Shown here: piece by piece, positions 35,551 through 48,397 of the stretch | Layout: each line of letters opens with the position of its first letter | How positions within the stretch are numbered: the stretch's first letter is position 1 | Assembly (NCBI RefSeq): GCF_004193775.1 | Contig: NC_041021.1 | Location: forward strand, 34,669,718-34,733,717 | Length of the DNA: 64,000 bases | DNA from: Glycine soja | Taxonomy: Eukaryota; Streptophyta; Magnoliopsida; Fabales; Fabaceae | Direction: 5' to 3' | Program-made: the position numbers and the translations under genes | The notes under the pieces: generated by a model | The model's database searches: none | Told to the model about the DNA's origin: nothing | Seen by the model: the letters and a program-made list of their open reading frames with translations, nothing else

Positions 35551-36462
35551 GCAATAACTTAGTTTTTTTTTTAAGACAAATTTTTATAATGAGTAAACGA
35601 TAAATTCAAAATTTTAGCAACCTAAAGATATTTCTACTCATTAACCATCAAATATTTTTTGGGTACTATTAACCATCTTGTAATTGTTCTATAGCTCTCC
35701 TGAAAATACACTTTGGACGCTCAGCAGGAATTAATGCAAGATCATTGTTTATGCGTCAATTTTCTACACAATAATTCCATACCTTTGCTATTGTACAATT
35801 CTCTTTGCTCGAAAGTCAAATAACCATTTAAATAAATAAAACTACCAGTGCATATTAATAAGAAATAAGAAATGGCAGATGGAAACTTGAATATATTTTT
35901 ACGTTGGACAAGGTAAACAATGCCATCACTTCCTATTCGTTATAGTTTGTTTTGTATCTATTAACGTAATATCCAGAAGCAAAAGGAATTGTTTTTCATC
36001 ATTAGCTGTCTACTAGAAGAAGTTGATGTCTATCACCCATTTCTTTTAATGTCATCAACAAAACACCCCGAACAAGAATAGCTACAACCATATAAATTTC
36101 CGATAGTAAGTATTGGCCGACAAATCAGTTATCTCACTAATTAAACAATTGACGTTACAAAATTATCTACGGACAACATAAGCTTTGAGGTTTTGATGAC
36201 TAAGGCAAATATTGCAGCTTTCTATCACTAAGGTTAGCAGCCATGATCAAGGCATCGTAATGTTGCTGCACAAAGCCTGAAAGTACATTTGTTCCATCCT
36301 ACATACGCAACATGCCATGTGAGGAGCAAGACTGAATAATCAAAGAAACCACTACCTTCATTAACTTTTCCAATCTCATCATAGATATTTAGACCAAGCA
36401 CCAATAGCAGGTAGCAACTGTTTACTCCAGAGCAAGACTTTGGCTTGTACAACTGAGGCATT
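35551..36462. other. 3' flank of PRP19
   Basis: AT-rich text. The part nearest 36462 should hold the PRP19 3' UTR on the minus strand. I could not fix a polyadenylation site. No other gene recognised. Confidence 0.5.
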
Positions 36463-39400
36463 TTATGACTCAGTAGGAGCATCTTCACCGGGAAAGCCGA
36501 ATATCCGAAGATTTCGGTCCATTGATCCCACTGCTATGTATTTAGAATCTGGACCAAATTTTACACACGTGTTCTTCCCTGAGAAGAAAAAGTTCGAGTT
36601 GTGTATTAGTAACTGAACAAACATGAAATCATCAAACCCTCAAGGAATAATGAACAATGGGAAAAAGGTATAAAACCTGTTCCAGATAAATCAGGGAAGG
36701 TTTTGATACAGTTCCATTCAGATTTCACATTTGCAACTTGGTAAATCCTGCATAAATTAACAGGCACTGGAAATCAATTTTAGGTATAAAAAAAAAACTA
36801 ATGAAAGGGATGACAAACTAACAAGCTTGAGAACATTTTTTCTGTGACATTCTAAAACAGTCACCAAATCTAGTACTAGACAGTTTTCTTCACCTTATAT
36901 CAGAACCAGCAACTGCTAGGTAGGACCCACTGTGGTCGAACTCCACTGCAAGACACACAGAATTAAGATGAAGGCCTTTTGAAATATGTACAACTTCTTA
37001 ACCAGTATATATAAATATAGGTTATATTGCCATCAAGTGAAAATGAATACCGGAGCTCGTTGGTGTTTCCGAATCATATGGAGCAAAATTCCTGAAGTTC
37101 TTCAGTTTACGTAGATCCCAAAGCTTAACACCATCATGAGCAGCAGTCTGTCAAATTTAAGAGTACAATAAGAATACTGTATAAACAATCATCATACTTT
37201 ACTAGTTACATTTTCTCACATACCGCAAGGAAGTATCCATTCTCAGAGAAAGATATGGCAGTTACTGGCCCAGCATGTCCGTCAAACCTAGCAACATTTG
37301 CCTACAACCAATGGAGGAAGGTAAGAACATAGAGAATAACATTGAATATTAAAATTGAACTTTAAACAAGTATAAGAAAAAATGTTTACCTGACTTTTTA
37401 CGTCCCAAATCTTGACAAGAGATTCTGTGGTGCCGGTTCCAAGAATGAGACCATCCGGATGAAAAGCCGCAGATGTGTACCCTTCCGAAGAACCTGAAGT
37501 GTCGTAAACCTACACAACTCATCATTAATTGTCTGATTCAGAACTTATGTAGGGAAGACTGAAGAAAAGGTTTAAATCTATTACTTAAATAAGATAAATT
37601 AAAAGAAAATAAAAAAAATCTCCACATTCTTCAGACACCTCTACTAAACCATTTCATATAGAACTTTACCAGTGCTGTAAACATTTAACTTTCACATTCT
37701 AGCAAAAAAAAAGTACCCCACTAAAAAAAAGGTCCATGTGCATGCATAGTTCTTTCCCTTTTATTGCTGGTATTACAGCAAAAACAAGAGATCATACCTG
37801 AGTCAAACACGTCCCTGAAGAAAGTTCATAAAAGCACCAAGAGCCATCAAGTGAAGCAGTCACAAAGTAATTATTGGTTGCATGGACAGTGACAGCTTGC
37901 ACCTGAAAAATTGGAAATGCAAATCATTCTTGCATCAGAAGGAGTGCATAAACAAGAGAAGTACAATTGACAGGTTCAGGAAAGTCATATATCACTAGAA
38001 GCCTCATATTTAAGAAGGGCAATCTTAAAGGCATGAAATTTCATGGTTTTATACGCAACAAAAGTTACAATGCAGTGTGGATATTATATTTCAAACTGAA
38101 GAACCTCAGATTACAAGAGGTACTCAACTGAAAAGAAGCAACTACAGTTATACAGACAAATATTTAACCTTATGAGCATTTAAAAGCAATAGGTACAGCA
38201 AAATCTGATGATGATGTAAAGCTAAAGTAAATCAAAACCTAGCAGTCAAGAGTTTCTGGCAGTTGAATGGTTGTTGGGACTTTACAATATTGAAATTATC
38301 AGGATTTAGGTAGGGAAGGAGGAACAGGGAGAATAGAGATCCTAACTAATTTTCTTGAGCATGTGATACCATATGATGTGATGGATATTATATGGAGGAT
38401 AAAGCATTAGCCTCTATTTGTACTAGTACTAGACTCCTGATAATCCTATAAATCCAAAAAATGTCCAAACTGAATCTAGGACAGAGACAGGATAGACTCC
38501 AGCCAGGTTCAGAGACAAAGGCCAAACCAAGTTTGGTGTTAGGGGATGAAGATGGATCAAACTGCATCTGATACTTGAAATGGGAGCCAAACTACATTTG
38601 GAACTAGACACGGGGGTCAGTCTATGGAAGGGTCAAAATGGAGCCAATCTACAAAAAGATAAGCTAGAACAGAGCCAATCAGTGAAAAGACAGGCTAAAT
38701 TGGTGAATCCATGGAAAAATCAAGCTAAAAAATGCCCATCAGTGGGAGAAAAAAAAAAAGAGGCTGAAACAGAGTGCATAATGGTTTTGGTGGTAATTGA
38801 GTTCCATAAGCTTAACACAAGATAAGGAAGAAACTATTCTCAAAGTGGATACACCATGTTCTGATACCATGTCATGAACCAACTATCACAAAAGCTTAAG
38901 CCAATAGGTGAAGACACCTGATGCCCCCTTATGCAAGAACACTTTGGGCTTCAAGCATGATCAACACACAGAATCACGTACCTGCTTAAATTCAATGTTT
39001 TATTGGAAAAATGGGGACGGCAAGGATAGAACTCTAGACCACTAGGTCAGTCATAGAGGCTTTGATACCATGTTCAAATCATAATCTTGGCAAAGAATGA
39101 GGAAGAAAGAATAAGACATTTTAAGATACATATTAACAACATTACAAGATATTTCCTACATATAACACAGTGGTATAGCTGTTGTTCATATGAACGAGTG
39201 AAATTACGATTTTAGAATTGAGGAAGACTTTTCTTTTACTGGTACAAAATACAAAATTGGATGGAATTGTCTTGAGATGAATTTGAAGATAATTCAGATT
39301 CCAACTCCATCAATAGAGAGGATGGGAACTCTGTACAAAAACTTTTTACCAGGGTAGCAAGGATACTGTTACTTTAAGAGTATAAGTGAAATTCTAGTTC

Positions 39401-42400
39401 ACCAAATCAATGGGGATAGTGACTTAATATTAGATCTGCAAGATACAGGACAGACATGATTTATCTATTACATGTGTTACTTGTTAGCAAGAATGCTGGT
39501 ATACTATGCTTGCTTCTTTTTTTTAGCATTGCCAATAATAAATAAGCTGAAAACGAATATTCACTGGTGATTAGTTATATAGGTGAGCACAAATTATGGG
39601 AACACTCACCACTCACATCCCATGACTCTCCTAGGACTGTTTATGTGTGGTCCCATCCAACTTGATATGGGAAGATGTCTAAGGTGAAATCTCCAAATCC
39701 AAATGAAATAGAAAAGTATGCAGAATGCATTGCAGAGACTTGCAGCAAAGGTGAATGACAGAACAACAGAGTAAGAAACTAAATAAGATGTTTTCTCCAT
39801 GAGATTTTAAGCAGGAAGAATTTTGTTTGAGGTTTAGGCCTTTCGGGAACTTGGGGGAGTGAAAAATTATTCGACATTTGCAGCCAATATAATAGGGAAG
39901 GTAATTATTTGAGGACTTCTTTCACTTGGTTCTGAAGGTGGAGTTGTAGTTTAAAGAATTTCTATGAAACATTTCTTATTATTCTATAAGATAATTCATT
40001 TCAAGCCATACCATCAAACATGGAAAGTTATTGCTTCGTGTAAATAAAAATAAAAAATCCAATTTTATAAAATAATCTTACATGCTACCAAATATATTGA
40101 AACCACTATCACACAGCAAAAGAGCATGGCATTGGCCCCCAGTTAAAATTTAGTACCATGCCAGCAAAATTATCACCCAAATATTGGGAAACATGTACAA
40201 TGTTGAAGAGGAATTAAGATTAAATTATTTACAAACATCAAATAATGCCAATTCGGAAGCCTTATAATTAAAGTTGAGCCACTGGAAGAATCAAGTATTA
40301 CACCATGCCCTCATCACTTTACCATTTGTTATGAATAAGCACAACATAGGCATGCTTCAATTTCACTAATGAAAAAATTTAGATCTTCAAAAATAGGAGA
40401 GAAAATTCTTCCAGCTCATTCTTGCAGCAAAATTAGAAAACCTAGATAGGAGTGATGTTAATACACAAAATTATAACTAATTACAGATATAATATGGTAA
40501 CATTAGTTTCGTTTACCTCAGCTGAATGATCCTTTAAGATGTGCCTGCAGTTATAGTTACCATCATCTGACCCTTGCCATAGACGAACTGTCTGCAACAT
40601 AAAGTAAAAACATTGACCACTGGAATATGCAAAATAAAAATAGCTAACATGTAAACATTAGAGTTGCAGATTAGAGAAAACTGCACTTAACTATTTGTTT
40701 AAGAACTTGCATTTGTACTTTGATAACACTAAGTTGAAAGAATCACATTACTGACTACTAGCTGATTACCAGAGACAAGAAAAACATGCTTGGAAAACCC
40801 AACAGAAACACTAATGTAAACCTTTCGATCAAATTGTATAAAGTTACACCTGCAAGTATTAGTCTTAGCACCAAACCAAGTCTTTTCAGTTTTCTGGGTG
40901 CTTTTGAATTCACATTTAGAAGTCATATTCATCACTTTCTTCTGGTCGAGTAAGTACAATAGTCAAAAGAATTTCCATTATGAAAACAAAATGCAAAAGT
41001 AAATTGCAAGAGACTGAAAAAAATTGAGAGGACTGGGGTCACAATTCTCACACAACTTCACAAGTTTGTATTAGCTATACTGTGCAAAAAGCAAGCTCAG
41101 GAGAAAACAAAGAAAGCAGCAATGCATGGATGGAACTTCTCTTTCATGCTATACAATGTCTGATCCTGGGTGGAGAAAGGTGATCAAGGCACCATTTGGA
41201 GGAGAGCTTATTTACAGCTTATTTGTACTGAAATGACATAACCATTAGTCTTAATGTTTTGGAGAGCTTATGAAAATAGCTTATGATATGTCCATAAGCT
41301 GTTTTCACCTTATTTCAACTTCAACAAGCTATCCAAAATACCTAATAGATACAGCATATAGCTTTGATAAAAACAATTTAACCCTATTTCCTCTTCGGCT
41401 ATAAAAAGTCAAAAACAACTTCTACACAAGTGCTTACACAATAAGTTTAAGTTGTTTATCCAAAAGGACCCCAAATAAAATGGTTCTAACTTCTAAGCAA
41501 TTAAACCTACAGTAAAGGATAGCACTTTTACCTTATCTGCTGAAGCAGTTAGGAATGATTCACCCTGAGCTACAAACTTTACACTGGTCACCTAACAAAA
41601 GCATTCATAATCAGCAGAAGTTGAAGAAAAGATAACTGTAGCCATTTCAACTAAAATAAAACCTTTTTAGAGTGACCACTGAGTGTAGATAATATCTGTC
41701 CTGATGGGCGGTCAAAAATAACAGCATTTGTATCAATACCTCCAGTTGCAATTAAGTCCTGTCAACAGAGAAAGGGATGATCCTGAATTAGCACCCATTA
41801 GTTTTCTAGTTTTTTTTTTTAAAAAAAAAGGAGCCTTTTTGCATGTTTCCACCATATATAAAGTTTAAAAACCATACCTTAGAATAAAGGATATCAAGAG
41901 ATATAATGCCTTGTTTGTTTGTTTTGTGAAAGGGATGACTAGATATCTGGGTATATGCCTCTAGAGCTTCGACAGGAGCCAAAGTTGGAGGAATCTGAAC
42001 AAACCGACAAAGAATATGCACAAACAAGTGAAAACATTCAAATTTACAATTAGAAACAGCAAAGAAATAATTAAAATATGCCACAAAAGTTTATAGCATA
42101 CACTGATACACACAAGATACATATATATTACAATTTTAGTAGGCAAGTCAAAACCAGTAAAAAGGAATACTAAAAGTTCCATAAATTCCAACTTGTCAAA
42201 AGCTCAAAGCAAAACTGAGCTCAAAATGAAGACAACTAAAGAAACACTTGAAAATGTCAATATATATTTATATTATATATATCACCAAGAGTACCTGTCG
42301 CTTCTTTCTCTGCTGGGAAAGAGCAGCATTGCAATCAGTTAGCTCAGAAATTATGCTAGAAGATATTCCAGGATGAATTTTCTTTGCACCAGGAGCCAGA

Positions 42401-44559
42401 TCCTCATCCTCAGCAGCTAAATGAAAAAAAAGATAATTCAAATAAACAATTTGAAGCAAACAATAAAAACTAATAGCAAACTGGGGGAAATATCCTTAAG
42501 AAAGTTCTAAATGAAAGCTTTTGAACACTGTCATCTATAACATTAATGGGGCATACTTTATGAAAGTTATATTAAACTCAGCATAAAAAGTAATCTGCAG
42601 AATTGCAATATATAGGAAAAAGATAACTAGACTAGATGATAACATGAAAACCTCTTTTCCCATTGCTCAGGACGGGGGCATTTGCTGTTATGGCATTTGG
42701 TGCAGAAACAGGGAACTGCCTCTCTGCTTGTGCAAGTAAGGACCTAGCTTCATCTCGTTCCTTTTTTAGTCTTGCAATAACTCGGCAAGCAGCATCATGC
42801 TACAGATTAAAACTAATATAAACAGTGGCAGCTCTTGCAGGGGAACATATAGCAACAACACTAATATCATTTTGTGATCAATACCACCCAAAGGATCATA
42901 TTGAAATAAAAAAATCATACAGAGTATTGAAAAGTTCAAAAATAAAATATTATTAAAGCATAACAAGTCAAACAAAAGTTAATAATAAGATAACTTAACA
43001 GCAATTATATCTGAAAAGTAAATACACCTATTTTTAACAAGGTAAAAAAAAAAAAAAAAAAAAACAGACCGTTGGGAAAAAAAGCATCAGAAAATTGGCA
43101 ATCTAAAAGGCAAAGAAACCTGAAAGTTTTGGAGATTGCAAACACAAGGGCTGAGAAATGTAAAGAAGAAGCAGAACTATAAAAGACAACAATTTTTTAC
43201 ATTAATAACTTTGTTGCTCTTACCTGATACAAAGCATGACTCAGCTCTTGTCTTGCTGTGTGCAATTGTTGCTCCAATGCAAAATTAGATAGCATCAATC
43301 CATCCCATTCCTACAAATTAGGCAAACCAAATCATCTTATGCGGAAGCCTAAATAATTGTTTTTTTCAACAGAAAGAAGCCTACACATATCTAAGCATGT
43401 CTAAATATTTATTTGAAAACTATCTATAACATAAACCACCATTAAACTCCCAATCCCAAAATGTAGAGCAGCATATAAATATTTTTTTTTTTTCGAAATG
43501 CAGTGGAAAATATTAAGCAAAATATAACAAAAATCATAAAGAATACTTCATAGCATAAATTCCATACATTTTGGAACATTCCAAGCATGCCAGGGATGCT
43601 AGCTGCCTGAACAGGTCTGGGTTTCACTATCTGCACGGTAAATGATCCTGATTTAATCAGTACATTGCAACTGAAATCTTGAAAAGCAAAGAACAACATC
43701 AAACACGGGGCGCTTAGTCTTGATATAAACTCCGCACTCAATATTAAAACAATACAACTAATTTCATTACCACCATACCTTGCCTGTCTTGATTGGTACA
43801 ATGTCGTCCATAGTAAGTGGTTCTCCAGTAATTGGACACTTCCCATAATCCTACATAGCAAATTCGAGAACACAAACTGTCATAATCAATAATATAGGTA
43901 TATACATACATATACATAATAAAAATCACTTCAAACACATTAAGTAATGCCACAACACCCATTGTATATCAAAACAGACACGTAATACAAAATCCCATAA
44001 CCAAATGACCAATATAAGATCCAGTTTCTGGCACGAGCAAAAAGGGGGGAAACATTTTATTCCTTAAAAATCATTAAAAAAAAAAGCTTTAAAAGGTTAG
44101 TCAGGTTAAAAACTAAAACAACACGAAACTGAAATTCCAGTCAGGATTTCTAAAAACCAGTTCAAAATTTGACTTCGATAACTTGAAAAGAGTGTCATTT
44201 CTTTCTCCTTTTCAAATTCTCAATTAAAACACTTTTCCCTACTTGACCTCTACTATTTCCTCACTTTTTTTGTTATTTTCTCAGTAAATTGAATAAAAAA
44301 ATGAACAAATAGAGAGAGAAGGGTTACCGAAATGTGTCGCTCAATCAAACGCTTCTCGAAGAGGAGACCGGAGTTCCGAGACACGACGGGCTCTTCCGGA
44401 ACTTCGCCGGAGACTGCAAAAACAGAGAAAAACAACGACGTAGAGTCAGATCAGCAAAACCCAACGAATTTCAGTATAACAAAAAATCAGAATGAAAGAG
44501 AGCGTGTAGTGTAAAAAATCAGAATCGGAGGAGAAAAGGAAGTAACTGGAGCAATTCAT
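36463..44559 (-). CDS. PRP19: Pre-mRNA-processing factor 19 (U-box E3 ubiquitin ligase, WD40), intact
   Basis: PRP19 is the core of the NineTeen Complex (MAC in plants), which activates the spliceosome and acts in plant immunity. Exons on the minus strand: 44559-44547, 44413-44328, 43850-43779, 43630-43568, 43310-43224, 42799-42652, 42416-42295, 41994-41878, 41758-41663, 41591-41532, 40591-40517, 37902-37798, 37509-37390, 37301-37224, 37147-37051, 36945-36894, 36747-36677, 36578-36463. They sum to 1578 bp, 525 codons plus stop, with GT/AG at every junction and no stop inside. The protein starts [13 protein letters not shown]. The U-box covers about residues 1-70, the Prp19 coiled coil about 79-150, and WD40 repeats run from about 237 to near the end. 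Arabidopsis PRP19A/B (MAC3A/B) have almost the same length. Intron 11 (37903-40516) is unusually long. Confidence 0.97.
38400..39100. repeat. Retroelement remnants in PRP19 intron 11
   Basis: Two primer-site-like strings on the minus strand, TGGTATCAGAACATGG (near 38862) and TGGTATCAAAGCC (near 39063), lie in text with repeat-like phrasing (GGGCTTCAAGCATG, TAGTGGTCTAGAG). No LTR pair or coding part is visible. Probably old insertions that lengthened the intron. Confidence 0.35.
41189..41472. mobile_element. MITE in PRP19 intron 10
   Basis: It starts GGCACCATTTGGAGGAGAGC and ends TTTATCCAAAAGGACCCC, imperfectly inverted. It contains several AGCTTAT and ATAAGCT strings. This matches a common legume MITE style from memory. 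It sits between exons 11 and 10 and does not touch splice sites. Confidence 0.6.
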
Positions 44560-44595
44560 GGCTGCAGCGAGCGTGAGAAAGTGTGCGAAAGAGAG

Positions 44596-44604
44596 TTAGG
44601 GTTT
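44596..44604 (-). promoter_or_regulatory. telo-box upstream of PRP19
   Basis: The minus strand reads AAACCCTAA 37 bp before the ATG, in CT-rich text that is probably the 5' UTR. Telo-boxes are common near the start of plant genes for translation, growth and RNA processing. Confidence 0.6.
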
Positions 44605-46251
44605 TGGGTTTTTGGGAGGAGTGTGAGTGTGAGTGTGAGAGAGAGGGAAACGGCAGTGAACGAAACGAAAGGAACCACCGCAAATGATTCACAGAAAGTG
44701 AGAGAGGTATCTTTTATTACAACTGGATACGATACTGGATATGCACCCAGGACGGGCCGACCCAAATACCCGGTCCATTTTCCATTTCGGGTCTAAATGG
44801 TAAGTTAGGTCAAACATTATATATAACCTTATTATCTTAAAAAAAATGATACTCCTTAAAAAAATTAAAATGTTAAAATGAGATAAATGTATTAGTTTTA
44901 TAAATGTTTATTAATGCTTTGATTTTATCAAAAACAAAAAGTTGGGGTGATCAAATTTACTTGGCCCACCTAAACTCGGGACTATCTAGGGCAAATTATG
45001 AGAGACGAACAAATTCAATTGAGTCTTTGTGTTTTTGGATGAACAAAATAGAGTGTGATTAGGCTTGCTTTATAATTTTTGCACTTGTTAGTATCAAAAT
45101 GTGATCAATTCAACCTCTCTTAAACATTAAAAAAAATTGTATGAAAGGGAAACATAATACATTATCACACTTGTAACCCTGGTGCCATTGAGTTGAGTAA
45201 TAAGAGGTCAAGGTTATGTTTTCAAACACTTAACCCTAACATTGCTTTGAAATCCCAACACCCAAGGCTAAGACTCATTTGTTTCCTTCTTGCTAGAAAG
45301 CATTCTAGTACTCTTGTTGGTAACCTTTTTGTATGGTCTTTTATGGGTATTTTCTTTTGATGGATTGTTAAGCAAAGTTTTGTCTTTTGATTTTTTGCCA
45401 TATTTGGTTTTAAAAATGGTTTATTGGTAAACATTGATTTTTTATGTTTTAAAGATTGATTTCAAGGTTAAAGTAACAAACTTGAGTGAGTAAATCCCTT
45501 TTTCACTTATTACTCTAGTAAGAAAAGGGCATTATTTTCATATGTTAATGTTGCTTGTCTGTTTGAGTTCATCATATGACATGAGCCCATTTTTTTCTAA
45601 AGGGGACTACTAGCTCATAGTTTCTTATTGTTAGTTGTTGTTATTAATAAAATAATATATTAATTATAAATGTTGATTGAATCCTATAGCAATTGACTGT
45701 TCTCTCATCCATAATGTATGTCTATGAATTTTAATGCAAGATCGATATGTTAAACATTAACCACTACCTTCAACTCTTATTATAAAATAAAAGGCCCTAA
45801 CCTTGCTTAAGTAACCTACATACTTCAAAAATTTATGTTGTCTAAAGATAGAATACAAGATGTTGATAATGTAAGACAAAATTTTATTCCAAATATGGAT
45901 AGTTTATCGAAGACTATTGAAATTAAATATAATTATTATGTTATCTAAAGATTTTGAAAACATTACCACCTTTATTGTTGAAGAATTAGAATCAAAAAGT
46001 TGGTGGTTCTAGGTTAGTGAAATTGAACAAGAAGATGTGTTCCACAATTGCTATTAAAATCCTTAAATCTATGAGTTGCTGATGACTTTACATAATGATG
46101 AATTTCCATTTCTATTGCATGAATTGTCGCCTTTGTTGTAGAAGAAGCAGTGTGAAGAAGTAAGCAATTTTAGATTGGTTAAACAAAAGAAATTTTTCTC
46201 TAGAGTGAAGTGAAGGACAATTGCATACCTTGGAGTTCATTTTCAAATGTC
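44605..46251. other. PRP19 upstream region and AT-rich spacer
   Basis: GA/CT-rich text to about 44720 fits the 5' UTR and core promoter of PRP19. Beyond this the text is AT-rich, and none of its frames shows a known domain. Confidence 0.5.
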
Positions 46252-46709
46252 TAAATGTCACTTTTGGTCCATTGTATTTTAGTTTTTTTTATACATTAAG
46301 TTTTAAAATTTTCATTTTAATCCTTTACATTTTCAAAAGTTTTATTTTTGTACATTAAGTTTTAAAAGTTTATTTTAGTTATTTATATTTTTGAAATTTT
46401 CATTTTTACCATTTTTTTTGTTTTCCATTAAAACTGCTAGTGCTTTATCAATATTTAAAATTTTAACCGAACACTAAATATAAGTAAAATAATTAATTTA
46501 AAATAGGTGTGGCTAAGATAATTAATTATTTCAAAATTTAAAATATTGATGGAGTACTAATTTTTTAAAATGACCAAAATGAAGTTTTCAAAAACATAAA
46601 AGACTAAAATAAAATTTTAAAAAACATAAAAGATTGAAATGAAACTTTTAAAAATTAATGTATCAAGTGAAAAAAACACTAAAACACAATTGGCCAAATG
46701 TGACATTTA
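46252..46709. mobile_element. Foldback element, family F copy 2
   Basis: It starts TAAATGTCAC and ends GTGACATTTA, a perfect 10-bp inverted pair, followed by TTTTGGTCCATTG against CAATTGGCCAAA. The arms hold the same AAGTTTTAAAAGTTT and TTTACATTTTCAAAAG units as copy 1, with a shorter loop. 458 bp, non-coding. Confidence 0.8.
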
Positions 46710-47235
46710 AATTTTTTAAACCAATCAATTTATAATTTTGTCCTTTTCGGGTTGGATTTCATCATGAAAATTGCAAAAGTTAAAAGATACATTCGATGTT
46801 GAAATAATACATTATGCTAGAAAAATACTAGATACCCAAAAACCAAGTCATGCAAGTGTAAATGATTTTCGTGTTTGCAACAAATGCATCTAATTTCATT
46901 AATTGTAGATAATGTTTATTTTTTTAAAATGATTATCAATTTGTCTATATTTGTTTCCAAAAATTGAAACATATTAATGAAAGTATTAGTTCTATTGCAA
47001 ACGATCAATATAGTTATGCATCACATGACATGTTAGTGGGTTTGCGTCCTTGTATGCAATACTTCCGATGTATAGTCCATTTTCCCAAAGAACATATTTT
47101 ACTACTAAATTCAATGTCCTTGACTATGGTTAGTAATGAATGTTTGCTTTAATTATTATTTTTTATTTTTTAGTGGTAAGTTTTAAAAACTTCATTAACT
47201 GATTTTGATGTATACATGTAACTGTAGATGCAGTT
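46710..47235. other. AT-rich spacer
   Basis: A 62-codon frame at 46964-47152 has no recognised domain. Nothing else supported. Confidence 0.45.
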
Positions 47236-48397
47236 AGAGCATCTCCATTAGTAGTATCTTTGAGGATTTCTTAAGCAAAGAAATTGTATCTTATGCTTTT
47301 CCACTATTGAAGAGAGTGTAGGTGGCGAGCTTGATTTCTTAAAGTTAAGATATATTTCTTTTGTAAGATATAGTTCCTTATCAATAAGAAAATAATAGTT
47401 TGGATTGAGATAAACATCAACCAACAAAGCAAAGAAAAGGAAAAAAAAATAAACATGAATCATTGAAGAACATCAAATAAATTAGTATTTTTTACCTTGA
47501 AATTTTAGAACCAATACTAGAGCATTAAGAGGATAAAAATAATCAATACCACCAAATTTAAGAAAAAAATTGAATTTTTATCTCCCATGTGAGATTTGGA
47601 TCATGGGGAAGGGATCGAGGAGAATAATACATGCAACTAGACCAAACATCACTTCACCTCTTACATTCATTGACAAAGTGAACACTAGACGTGATTTCAA
47701 TTTTAGTGAGTTTTGATTTGTAGTCATTGTAGGAGGATTCTCTAGCAATTGTTGCTTTCTCTGTATTGGAGAAGGATGTTGTGGTTTCAGCTTTAGCACG
47801 CGTGCTTCTAACACTGAATGTATTATGAAATTGAAGAAATTTGGGAAAGAAAGAGTGATTGGTGGGGGAGGTAGAAGGTTATGGAAATGGAGAAAAGTTT
47901 ACAACATTAAAAGATATGGGTATCATTGAGCCTTTTTTTTTTTTACAATAGTGTTATTCACTCATGAAGGATTCAAATGACATCATTGTGCTTACCTTTT
48001 TTAGCGTTGGTCATTTAATTTTTTATTAAAAAGTAATCAATTGTTACTGTTAAGATATTCAATAGTAATTTATGATTTTTTTTGTTGAAGGCAATAGTAA
48101 TTTATGGTACTATCTTGTTTTTAACTTATTGTGAAAAATGATTAAAATAAATTTTCATAAGTTTTAATATTTAATATTTTATACGTATCAAGAAAAAATA
48201 AAATAATATTTAATTTGAAGCATGATTAAGTGAACATAAAAAATATATATATAAATGTGAGTTTCTTAACTTTTTTACCATTGAAACAAATTTGTATTTA
48301 AGAAGGATGTGACATTTTAAGGACCACTAAAGTTGGTTTCATATTTTTAAGATACCCACTTTGGATATCTTAAACTCCAACCATTGTAGATGTCTTT
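47236..48397. mobile_element. MITE-like element with GAGCATCTCC-type ends
   Basis: The left end AGAGCATCTCCATTAG and right end (complement) AAAGACATCTACAATGG are similar, and AAGATATCC.AAGTGGG near the right end echoes GTATCTTTGAGG near the left. Ends of this type are common in plant MITEs. Target duplication not found. Non-coding, about 1.16 kb. Confidence 0.5.

Noticed and set aside
38429..38825. Frames in PRP19 intron 11 as a nested gene
   Set aside because: Short, repeat-like and without domains; the stretch is intronic.
44581..44796. 71-codon plus-strand frame upstream of PRP19
   Set aside because: It is antisense to the CT-rich 5' UTR and promoter region and has no domain.
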